From contig NZ_ABJL02000007.1 of NCBI RefSeq assembly GCF_000172175.1, forward strand, positions 558,001 through 622,000: DNA of 64,000 nucleotides, read 5' to 3'. This DNA comes from Bacteroides intestinalis DSM 17393 (GTDB taxonomy: Bacteria > Bacteroidota > Bacteroidia > Bacteroidales > Bacteroidaceae). The notes under the pieces were generated by a model that was not told where the DNA came from, did no database searches, and saw nothing but the letters and a program-made list of their open reading frames with translations. A program made the translations under genes and the position numbers. Below are positions 9,445-17,329 of the stretch, in pieces (position 1 is the first letter of the stretch; each line of letters begins with the position of its first letter).

Positions 9445-9515
9445 TATGGATTGCGGTGTAATTTTGTAGTGCAGTTTAGGAGACTGTAATGATTAACTAA
9501 AATGGAATAGGATAG

Positions 9516-9968
9516 ATGACGAAAGATAGAAAAAAAATAGCGGTTGAGTGGCATCATAAGAATCAGGAAAGGAATGAATATCCAATGATTTTTGGAAAGA
9601 AAGTTCCTGTTATCAAAGATGTATATGATCCATTGACGGGCTTGCGTGATGGAACTATTACCCCGAATGCGCCGGTCGTAATTACAGGTGAGAATCTGTG
9701 TCTATCTTCGCTTGGAACAATTTACTTGGGGCTTTCTCCCGTCTCCGATAAGGGCACATTGATACATGTGAAAAGAGTGTTTAAGTATACTGACACAGAG
9801 GTGTTGGTGATCCTGCCTGTTTTGGAGCCGGGAGAATATTCTCCGATAATGATGATTCACGCAGGTGGGAAGATTGACTTTACTTATACCTTGCCAATAA
9901 GGTTGAAAGTGCTTGAAGAGAGATATGCAAGTTTGTTTGCCAGAAGGAGTTGCAGTGATTTGATATAA
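9516..9968 (+). CDS. Orphan DUF4469-like small protein
   Basis: A 150-residue protein without signal peptide. The segment YDPLTGLRDGTITPNAPVVI is the hallmark entry strand of the DUF4469 Ig-like/TIG-like domain that normally forms the C-terminal half of HU-like proteins in Bacteroides; it is followed by GENLCL..GTIYLG and a closing LEPGEYSPIMMI strand. The usual N-terminal HU-like half is absent, so this is either a free-standing domain or a shortened copy. An alternative start at Met 9585 has a better AAGGAATG upstream. It stands alone between the HTH pair and the uxu operon and is followed by a strong hairpin. No function can be assigned. Confidence 0.55.
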   Translation: MTKDRKKIAVEWHHKNQERNEYPMIFGKKVPVIKDVYDPLTGLRDGTITPNAPVVITGENLCLSSLGTIYLGLSPVSDKGTLIHVKRVFKYTDTEVLVILPVLEPGEYSPIMMIHAGGKIDFTYTLPIRLKVLEERYASLFARRSCSDLI

Positions 9969-10006
9969 GCTCTCTATTTTGATTTAAGTTCTCTATGAAA
10001 TGAGCG

Positions 10007-10049
10007 AAGGGTATGCCGGAGATGTGCTTTTCTCCTTAGGCATACCCTT
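10007..10049. terminator. Hairpin terminator between convergent genes
   Basis: AAGGGTATGCC at 10007-10017 pairs perfectly with GGCATACCCTT at 10039-10049, with an inner GGAG/CTCC extension. It lies between the end of the DUF4469-like gene (9968) and the end of uxuA (10083) and is followed by T-rich sequence on the + strand. Confidence 0.8.
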
Positions 10050-10082
10050 ATTATTTTATTCTGAACTATGTGGTTTGAGAAT

Positions 10083-11258
10083 CTATTCTTTGAGGATAGA
10101 TTTTGCTATACCCATTTCCAAACCTCTTAATTCTGCTAATCCGCGCAGGCGACCGATGCAGGAGTATCCCGGATTGGTTTTCTTCTTCAGGTCGTCTACC
10201 ATCTGGTGGCCGTGGTCGGGACGCATAGGAATGGATACTTGTCTTTTTTGCTGTAATTCGAGGAAAGCTTTCATAACGTGGTACATGTCTACATCACCTT
10301 CCAGATGGTTGGCTTCGTAGAAATTACCTTCTGCATCGCGCTGTGTGCTGCGGAAGTGTACGAAGTTAATGCGGTCACCGAACTGTTTCATCATACCTTC
10401 CAGATCGTTGGAACTGCTGACTCCGAGAGAACCGGTACAGAGACAAAGACCATTGCTCTTATTAGGAACAGCGTCAATCAATGCCTGGAAATCGGCAGCA
10501 CTGCTCATGATACGCGGCAATCCAAGGATAGAACAAGGAGGATCGTCCGGATGGATAACCAACTCTACACCGGCTTCATCGGCAACAGGAGTGATTTCTT
10601 GCAGAAAATAAATCAGGTTGGCACGCAACTTTTCCGGAGTGATGTCTTTATAGCGATCAAGCTCTTGCTGGAATTGTTCCAGTGTGAAGCTCTCTTCCGA
10701 ACCGGGCAGTCCGGCAATCATGTTGCGAACGAGTAGTTGCTTGTCGGCATCCGTCATTTGTTCGAAGCGGGCTTTTGCCTTTGCTTTTTCTTCGTCGGTG
10801 TAGTCATTTTCAGCACCGGGACGCTTTAACAAGAAAAGGTCGAAAGCAATGAAAGCGGCACGTTCGAAGCGCAGGGCGCGGCTACCATCAGGCAGTTCAT
10901 AAGCGAGATCGGTACGCGTCCAGTCCAGTACGGGCATGAAGTTGTAAGTTACGATGTTCACGCCACACTTGCCGAGGTTGCGCAGGCTTTCTTTATAGTT
11001 ATCAATGTATTTCTGGAATTCTCCCGTCTGGGTTTTGATATGCTCATGTACAGGTACGCTTTCTACTACAGACCAGCGCAGACCGACAGCTTCGATCATT
11101 TCTTTGCGTTTCATGATTTCTTCTACTGTCCATACTTCGCCATTGGGGATGTGGTGCAGGGCGTTCACGATACCGGTTGCACCGGCTTGTTTGATGTCCC
11201 ACAGGCTGACCGGATCGTTAGGACCGTACCAGCGCCAGGTTTGTTCACATAATATCAT
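10083..11258 (-). CDS. uxuA: Mannonate dehydratase
   Basis: Dehydrates D-mannonate to 2-keto-3-deoxy-D-gluconate in cytoplasmic glucuronate catabolism. The 391-residue length is that of UxuA (about 394 in E. coli). Recognised from the N-terminus (EQTWRWYGPNDPVSLWDIKQAG and ALHHIPNGEVW), the central HPDDPP metal-binding segment and the C-terminal MRPDHGHQ plus GRLRGLAELRG segments of the TIM-barrel active site. It follows the SDR gene by 67 bp and both lie downstream of the uronate-glycan degradation genes of PUL 1, placing hexuronate disposal next to hexuronate release. Ends against a hairpin terminator at 10007-10049. Very secure call. Confidence 0.95.
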   Translation of the reverse strand: MILCEQTWRWYGPNDPVSLWDIKQAGATGIVNALHHIPNGEVWTVEEIMKRKEMIEAVGLRWSVVESVPVHEHIKTQTGEFQKYIDNYKESLRNLGKCGVNIVTYNFMPVLDWTRTDLAYELPDGSRALRFERAAFIAFDLFLLKRPGAENDYTDEEKAKAKARFEQMTDADKQLLVRNMIAGLPGSEESFTLEQFQQELDRYKDITPEKLRANLIYFLQEITPVADEAGVELVIHPDDPPCSILGLPRIMSSAADFQALIDAVPNKSNGLCLCTGSLGVSSSNDLEGMMKQFGDRINFVHFRSTQRDAEGNFYEANHLEGDVDMYHVMKAFLELQQKRQVSIPMRPDHGHQMVDDLKKKTNPGYSCIGRLRGLAELRGLEMGIAKSILKE

Positions 11259-11325
11259 AATGAATAGGCTTGATTTATTGATTTGTACTACGTAAGTGTT
11301 TCATATTCTATTCACTTTGTAAGTG

Positions 11326-12135
11326 TTAGATAGAGAAAGCGTCAAAACCACCGTCTACTACAGACAAGGCACCCGTTACGAAGCTGGAAGCATCGCTGAT
11401 GAGGTAGTGGATGGTTCCGAACAATTCTTCCGGTTCGGCAAAACGTCCGCATGGGGTGTGGGCGATGATGGTCTTTGCACGGTCGGTATAAGACCCGTCC
11501 GGGTTAGTCAACAGGGCACGGTTCTGGTTTGTTAGCAGGAAGCCCGGAACAATAGCATTTACACGAAGCTCAGGACTGAATTTAGTGGCCAGTTCCGTAG
11601 CCATATAACGGGTATAGTTGGCTATGGCAGCTTTGGCAGAACCATATCCTACCACACGTGTAAGAGGGCGCAGAGCTGATTCAGAGCAGAAGTTTACGAT
11701 AACTCCTTTTTTATTCTTTGCCATCACGTCTACAAATGCCATTGTAGGCAATACCGTACCGAAAAGGTTCAGGTCTACTACTTTTCTGAAAGCATCTACT
11801 TCCAGGTCGAGAATCGTTTTATCCGGGGCGATAGTAGCACCAGGCATATTCCCACCTGCGGCATTCAGTAATATATCGATGGTGCCGAAACGTTTCAGGA
11901 TCGCTTTTTTGTTTTCTTCTAATATTTCTTTATTCAGAACGTCTGTTACAAGGAACATAGCTTCTGTCTTTTGACTGAGTTCTGCTTCCAGTTCCTTACC
12001 AATTTCTTCTACACGGTCAAGGATTACGATTTTGGCACCTTGTTCTGCAAGATAGTTAGCAATACTTTTACCCAGGATACCGCAACCGCCGGTAACGATA
12101 ATCACTTTGTCTTTAATGTCGAATAAGTTTTTCAT
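11326..12135 (-). CDS. uxuB: SDR-family D-mannonate oxidoreductase (fructuronate reductase)
   Basis: A 269-residue short-chain dehydrogenase/reductase with the cofactor motif TGGCGILG (about residues 16-23), NAAG (about 93-96) and the catalytic YGSAK (about 164-168). The C-terminal signature LLTNPDGS...HTPCGRF.EPEELFG...FVTGALSVVDGGF is that of the SDR-type mannonate oxidoreductases (YjmF/UxuB of Bacillus), which reduce D-fructuronate to D-mannonate with NAD(P)H, the step just before UxuA. Unrelated in fold to the E. coli UxuB. Adjacent to uxuA in the same orientation, which supports the substrate assignment over KduD. A -7 box upstream (12175-12182) suggests this pair can also be transcribed independently of the PUL. 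Confidence 0.85.
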   Translation of the reverse strand: MKNLFDIKDKVIIVTGGCGILGKSIANYLAEQGAKIVILDRVEEIGKELEAELSQKTEAMFLVTDVLNKEILEENKKAILKRFGTIDILLNAAGGNMPGATIAPDKTILDLEVDAFRKVVDLNLFGTVLPTMAFVDVMAKNKKGVIVNFCSESALRPLTRVVGYGSAKAAIANYTRYMATELATKFSPELRVNAIVPGFLLTNQNRALLTNPDGSYTDRAKTIIAHTPCGRFAEPEELFGTIHYLISDASSFVTGALSVVDGGFDAFSI

Positions 12136-12174
12136 GTCTTTTCATTTATAAGTTTATTCTAAATCTCTGTGCTA

Positions 12175-12182
12175 CAAAAATA
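12175..12182 (-). promoter_or_regulatory. -7 box upstream of uxuBA
   Basis: Reads TATTTTTG on the - strand, matching TAnnTTTG, 40 bp before the uxuB start. Further upstream (about 12195-12212) a short dyad TTGTT-N6-AACAA could be an operator. There is no -33 TTTG at ideal spacing. Confidence 0.4.
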
Positions 12183-12251
12183 GTGGAAAAGTAGCTTGTT
12201 TACTATAACAAACGTCTCAAAAAGGTGAACTCCTATATCAAAAAGTATTAA

Positions 12252-14585
12252 TTATTGCTTAAAAGCGTCTTTTCTGGCCAATGCTTCCAGGTAATAATAG
12301 TCTGCATAGTTGAGAGGAACATCGATTTCATCACCTCCCGGATGGTGTCCGGTGGAGTGTAGCAACAGGAAGCCATAGTTTGTTTCCGGTTCAGCTTGGT
12401 AGTGTTTGTTGAGGCTATCTACGATCTTGTCGGCAATGCTTTGATAACGGTTGCTATCTTCTGCTGAAACATAGGTCCGGAGTTCGTACAGGGCTGAAGC
12501 CATGATGGCAGCAGCAGAGGCATCGCGGGGGACGTTGGGAATACCAGGCGCTTTCATATCCCAGTAAGGAATAAAGTCTTCCGGCAGGTTCGGTAAGCCA
12601 AAAAAGAAGTCTGCAATATGGCGTGCCTGTTGTAGATAGGCTGGATTCTTTGTGAAACGATAGCACATGGTACATCCGTATAATCCCCATGCTTGTCCAC
12701 GGCTCCAGAAAGAATCATCGGCATAGCCTTGTGCTGTCTGTTTGGCACGCACTTCTCCTGTTTCGGGGTCGTAATCTACTACATGATATGAAGAGTAATC
12801 CGGACGGAAATGATTCTTCATGGTAGTATTGGCATGGTTTACAGCAATTTTCCAGTAGATGGAATCGCCGGTTTCTTGGGTAGCCCAGAATAGCATTTCC
12901 AGGTTCATCAGGTTGTCGATGATGACGGGATACTTCCATTTATCACGGTTATGATCCCATGAACGAATGCTCTTTACTTTGTCATTGTAGCGGGTAATCA
13001 AAGTCTTGGCGCTTTGTAATACTACATCTTTATAAGAACGTTCACCTGTTAGTTGATAAGCTTTGCCAAAGCTATTGTTCATCATGAAACCCAGGTCGTG
13101 AGTACCTTTGTGCCACTTAGCCTCTTCTATCATCCAGGTATTGCTGATAGCTTCCTGACGCCAGAAATCATCGTTTGTATAAGCATATACTTGCCATAAT
13201 GAACCGGTGAAGAAGCCCGAACACCAGTCGTGCGGATGTATCATTCGCAGTGAACCGTCTTTGTTGATACTCCGGGGAATTACGCGGTGTTTGCATTGAT
13301 TCTCAGCTTCTTTTCTGGCCTTATTTGCACATTTCATGGCAAATTGCAGTTGGCCACAAGCAAAAGCATATGCATTGTCTACATCATCAGGTTTTACCCA
13401 CAATAGATTGAAACGATCCTTCCAATCAATGGTGCGATGTGCTCTATAAAGTTTCAGATAGTCTGTACGTTCCGGATTTAACAGGAAAACACGGTACAGG
13501 TCTTTGCAGAATTCTTGTTGTTTGTAATCCCATTCGCTGATTTGCTGGTAGGGCCAGTCTTTTACATCTTTGCCAACGTATGGGGCTAAGAAGTCCATTG
13601 CCTTGTAGAAATTGCGGCCGTCCGTTGATGTGGCGTTATCAATTGAAATACCAATCTTCTGAGCCATAAGAAAAATATCGATGAAATGGGACAGATTGAA
13701 CTGTGAATAGCCAAATGCAAGGGTACGGCGCAACTCATGTGGTTGCCTGCCATCCGGCTCGATCTGAGTGAAGATACGTCTTTGGGGGATAGCATTGATG
13801 ACTTCCTGTGCCACTTTCACATTCCCTGCATATAGGGCGAAAGCAATAACTTGTGCATCATGTGCTGTACTGTGGTTATTAGCCTGATTAGCTTCTTCCT
13901 GTCCTTGCGGACTATTCAGTATCCATGTCAGCAGTTTGCCAAACCATGCTTTCAGTTGTTTACTGTCTTTGGGTGTGAAAGCCTTCGACTTCTCCAATAG
14001 TTGTACGGCATCCAGCATCTCAACGAACGAATAAGTATCGATGACACCATAACAGCGGCCTTTGTTGTTATGATGTCCCGGTATCATCTGGGCATATTCC
14101 AAATTCGGGTTCATGCGCGTATCTTTATTAAAGAACCATACACGAATCAGTTCAGTAGCCTTTTGGGCATACTTCTCGTCATTGCTGAAATACCACGCAA
14201 GTGCAAGAGTGGTGACGCGCTGGGCAGTTGCTCCAAGACGGTTTCGATCCAGCTTATTCAGTTCCGGGTTCGACTCACCGTCACGGCTGATGTAGGGTAG
14301 ACCGTCAGGTTTGGAGGGATCGGGCCAATAATAGCGTGCCTGACTCATGTAATCGTGTTTATCTCCGCTGCCGGGCGTCTTCTCTTTCATCACGACGGAT
14401 AGAGGTTGTACATCCAGCAATTTTTCAGCTTCTGCTACCAACTCTTGATATGTGGTAGAGAAGTAAGGTTGATGTAATGATTGTTTTACTTTTTGCAGAT
14501 GTGCTCCATCCCAAATAGATTGTGCATGAATATGGCCTACTGCAAGTAATAAACAGGTAATGACTAAGTTAATTCTGACTCTCAT
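12252..14585 (-). CDS. Alginate-lyase-fold polysaccharide lyase (PL38-like) fused to GH88
   Basis: A 777-residue exported protein (signal peptide to about residue 22, HIHAQ). Residues about 40-380 form an alginate-lyase-superfamily domain: MSQARYYWPDPSKPDGLPY, GHHNNKGR (about 170) and NNHSTAHD (about 236) are its conserved uronate-binding/catalytic stretches; the pattern is closest to what I know of PL38. Residues about 405-777 are GH88 unsaturated glucuronyl hydrolase: HPHDWCSGFFTG (about 450), HDLGFMMNNSFGKAY (about 496, with the catalytic Asp), YADDSFWSRGQAWGLYG (about 621) and a conserved PRDASAAAI. The lyase would cut a polyuronate leaving a 4,5-unsaturated end and GH88 would remove it. 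The fusion lies 18 bp downstream of the GH2 gene. The exact lyase family is an inference; GH88 is secure. Confidence 0.82.
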   Translation of the reverse strand: MRVRINLVITCLLLAVGHIHAQSIWDGAHLQKVKQSLHQPYFSTTYQELVAEAEKLLDVQPLSVVMKEKTPGSGDKHDYMSQARYYWPDPSKPDGLPYISRDGESNPELNKLDRNRLGATAQRVTTLALAWYFSNDEKYAQKATELIRVWFFNKDTRMNPNLEYAQMIPGHHNNKGRCYGVIDTYSFVEMLDAVQLLEKSKAFTPKDSKQLKAWFGKLLTWILNSPQGQEEANQANNHSTAHDAQVIAFALYAGNVKVAQEVINAIPQRRIFTQIEPDGRQPHELRRTLAFGYSQFNLSHFIDIFLMAQKIGISIDNATSTDGRNFYKAMDFLAPYVGKDVKDWPYQQISEWDYKQQEFCKDLYRVFLLNPERTDYLKLYRAHRTIDWKDRFNLLWVKPDDVDNAYAFACGQLQFAMKCANKARKEAENQCKHRVIPRSINKDGSLRMIHPHDWCSGFFTGSLWQVYAYTNDDFWRQEAISNTWMIEEAKWHKGTHDLGFMMNNSFGKAYQLTGERSYKDVVLQSAKTLITRYNDKVKSIRSWDHNRDKWKYPVIIDNLMNLEMLFWATQETGDSIYWKIAVNHANTTMKNHFRPDYSSYHVVDYDPETGEVRAKQTAQGYADDSFWSRGQAWGLYGCTMCYRFTKNPAYLQQARHIADFFFGLPNLPEDFIPYWDMKAPGIPNVPRDASAAAIMASALYELRTYVSAEDSNRYQSIADKIVDSLNKHYQAEPETNYGFLLLHSTGHHPGGDEIDVPLNYADYYYLEALARKDAFKQ

Positions 14586-14603
14586 GGTGTTTTTGTTTTG
14601 AAG

Positions 14604-17279
14604 TTAATAAAGTTTCCTGAGTTTTATACCGTTCAGAAAGCTTTTTCCATTCCGAACAGAGAAGCGTATTTCAATTTTATTCCGAAAGTTTGTAATATTG
14701 TATCTTTTCCGCAGAGCATGAAAATAATCACTTTCGCGACAAGAGGAAAAGCTTTCTTCGATAGTTTGATCATTGATTATTATGTCGAATCTGTTTTCAC
14801 GGTTTTCCACATCAGAATTACGACCTAATTGGTAGACTGTTGTTGCATTCTCGCGGAATATATCTGTAAAAAGAAATTCTATTTCATAAACTCCGTTGGG
14901 AACATCGAAACGGTAGCCTTCAATTCCGTTGCGAAGAGTCTGAAATAGAGGTCCGTCATTGGTATTCTTTATTTGTATCTGGCTACTTTTACTTTCTCCG
15001 CCAATATATCCCCAGCCATTTTCAGTATAAGGCTGATCGGGCAGCCAGGTGAGATTACTTTCGTCAGAAGTATAGAAACAATAACTTCCTACATTGATGG
15101 CAAGTTCTAAGTCCCGTAGATTTGTTCCATTTAAATTTGCAGGGATAGGGGTAAAGTTTAAGCGGATTCCGTCTTCTACAAAAGAGATATCTTGGACGGC
15201 TTTTCTATTTTCTGCTTTAGCAGCGATAAAGTGTTCTTTTTGGCAGAATGGCACCTCAAATGTTACTGCAAAATTCTTGGTTTTCTGTTTGCCCAAAGAC
15301 TTCCCATCAATAAAAAGCTCTACTTCAGGAAGGTTAGTATATATTTTAACCGGTAATATGACCGGCTCTTTCCCATGCTGTATACCGGAACGATGTGTCC
15401 AGTCGCGGCTGGCGATATGTAATACTGGAATGTCTTGACGCCAGGCAGCTTTATAATAATAGTATATATCTTTAGGAGTGCGGTTTGAGTATACCAATCC
15501 TTTATTGTTGATCCGTGGCATAGACTCATCACGCAATGCGGAAGAGAAATCGATGAAATTCCAGTGTGTTCCACCACAGATGTAAGATGTTTCCTCCAGT
15601 ACAGGCAAGTAATGCTCCAGATACTTCTGCTGGTATTCGATACTGAAATCAAATGCATGAGGTTGTAGCGAATGTAAGCGCTTGTCAGATCCTGCACCGT
15701 ATTCGCTGACAATCATGGGGTGGGAAGGATACTTTTTGTGTTGTTCTTCCAGATACTGTTCGAATCCGGTGAGGTTACCTCCATACCAGCCTTGGTAAAG
15801 ATTCCAGCCGACAATATCGGTAATACTGCCTAAGCCAACTTCGTTATAGCTATTGCTACCATGGAATGCCATAGTGCTGACGCGGGTTGTATCTTCTTCT
15901 TTTAACACTACTTCCAGTCGATTGGCCAGTGCCAGTGTTCGTTCCAGTATGGGCTTTAATTCTTCTTCTTTTTTATAGAGTCGTTGAGTGACGAGTAAGA
16001 TTTCGTTCATATATCCCCAGGTGATGATTGAGGGATGATTATAATGCTGGCGTATCATCTCCCGCAGATTTCGTTCACAGTTTTCCGTATAACCGGGGGT
16101 ATCGGGTACAATGTCAATGATGGGTATTTCTTCCCAAGCTAACATGCCGAGTTTATCGCACATTTCCAGTAAAGCGTCATCTTGTGGATAGTGAGAGATA
16201 CGGATGAAGTTGGCTCCCATTTCCTTCATCAATTTTATGTCGCGACGATGCATTTCATCCGTTAGTGCCACCCCAATAGGTTTCTGGTCCTGGTGACGGC
16301 AAATGCCACGTAGCTTATAAGGCTTTCCGTTGAGGGAGAATCCTCTTTCACCATCAAAACTAAACCAGCGGAAGCCGGTATAGTGGTTACTTTGGTCAAG
16401 AACCGTTTTAGTCTTTTTATCACGTAGGATACTTTCCACTCTGTAAAGATGAGGTGTTTCCGGAGTCCATAACTGAGGAGATAAGATTGGAGAGGTCTCA
16501 GAACGGAAAGAATACTGTTCTCCGGCCTTGATTTGTATGGACTGTTTCAGGCTCTGGGCAATGCTTCCATTAGGGTGATATATGATGTGTTCCAGTTCGA
16601 GTAATGCTTTCTGGGTAGCGTCATTCTTTATATCTCCACGGATAAGTATTGTTCCTTTTTCCTCGGATACCTTGGGGGTACTGATGAAAATTCCTTCCGA
16701 GCCATAATTCGTCAGATGGAAATGTTGTTTCGAGACAGCTGTGAGCCATACATCCCGATATATGCCGCCAAAGAATGTAAAGTCACCTGAAATAGGAGGG
16801 ATATCCTGACGGGAATTATCTACACAAACAGCAAGAGAGTTGGGAGTATTCAATGAGCAAAATGGGGTAATATCGAGTGTGCAGGCGGTATATCCTCCGG
16901 TATGTTCACCTACCTTTTTCCCATTGATATAAATGGTGGCTGCTTTGCTGGCAGCATCCAGTTTTAGAAATATCTGTTTTTCTTTCCAACTTTGCGGTAT
17001 TGATATTTGCCGGCGATACCAGCCTGTTCCCCGATAGTAATCCTTTTCAGTGTAAGCATCCGTATTCCAGGTATGTGGCAGATGGACGGATGTCCAGTTT
17101 GCATCATTGAAAGCACTATCTATTGCTGTAGGGCATTCTCCTTGTAAGAATTTCCAGCTGTCATTGATGGTTTTACTTTCTCGTTGTGCCTGTACAGTTG
17201 TCAGGAATAATAGAGATAGGGCGGTAGTAGCTATCCTGTGGAAAGCTGTCTGTCTGGATGTGTTTTCTTTCTTTTTCAT
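14604..17279 (-). CDS. Glycoside hydrolase family 2 (candidate beta-glucuronidase/beta-galactosidase)
   Basis: An 891-residue exported enzyme (signal peptide to about residue 31, TVQAQ). Order of domains: GH2 jelly-roll sugar-binding domain (about 35-200, WTSVHLPHTWN, GTGWYRR, KVGEHTGGYTACTLDITP), Ig-like domain (about 205-310), TIM barrel (about 320-600), then a linker Ig and a C-terminal malectin-like carbohydrate-binding domain (about 730-890, ENGWGYIGGESK, GVYEIEFLFTD). The acid/base Glu is in WGYMNE (about residue 424) and the nucleophile in VSEYGAGSD (about residue 525). GH2 covers several specificities; the uronate context (GH88, uxuBA) favours beta-glucuronidase but beta-galactosidase is possible. 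Periplasmic or surface location. Catalytic residues are intact. Confidence 0.85.
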   Translation of the reverse strand: MKKKENTSRQTAFHRIATTALSLLFLTTVQAQRESKTINDSWKFLQGECPTAIDSAFNDANWTSVHLPHTWNTDAYTEKDYYRGTGWYRRQISIPQSWKEKQIFLKLDAASKAATIYINGKKVGEHTGGYTACTLDITPFCSLNTPNSLAVCVDNSRQDIPPISGDFTFFGGIYRDVWLTAVSKQHFHLTNYGSEGIFISTPKVSEEKGTILIRGDIKNDATQKALLELEHIIYHPNGSIAQSLKQSIQIKAGEQYSFRSETSPILSPQLWTPETPHLYRVESILRDKKTKTVLDQSNHYTGFRWFSFDGERGFSLNGKPYKLRGICRHQDQKPIGVALTDEMHRRDIKLMKEMGANFIRISHYPQDDALLEMCDKLGMLAWEEIPIIDIVPDTPGYTENCERNLREMIRQHYNHPSIITWGYMNEILLVTQRLYKKEEELKPILERTLALANRLEVVLKEEDTTRVSTMAFHGSNSYNEVGLGSITDIVGWNLYQGWYGGNLTGFEQYLEEQHKKYPSHPMIVSEYGAGSDKRLHSLQPHAFDFSIEYQQKYLEHYLPVLEETSYICGGTHWNFIDFSSALRDESMPRINNKGLVYSNRTPKDIYYYYKAAWRQDIPVLHIASRDWTHRSGIQHGKEPVILPVKIYTNLPEVELFIDGKSLGKQKTKNFAVTFEVPFCQKEHFIAAKAENRKAVQDISFVEDGIRLNFTPIPANLNGTNLRDLELAINVGSYCFYTSDESNLTWLPDQPYTENGWGYIGGESKSSQIQIKNTNDGPLFQTLRNGIEGYRFDVPNGVYEIEFLFTDIFRENATTVYQLGRNSDVENRENRFDIIINDQTIEESFSSCRESDYFHALRKRYNITNFRNKIEIRFSVRNGKSFLNGIKLRKLY

Positions 17280-17329
17280 GGTAAGATAATTAACCTTATT
17301 GCTAACTTAGTCTGGATGGGAAAAACTTG

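Noticed and set aside
11326..12135. KduD (2-deoxy-D-gluconate/5-keto-4-deoxyuronate pathway dehydrogenase)
   Set aside because: The C-terminal LLTNPDGS...HTPCGRF pattern and adjacency to uxuA fit the SDR-type mannonate oxidoreductase better.
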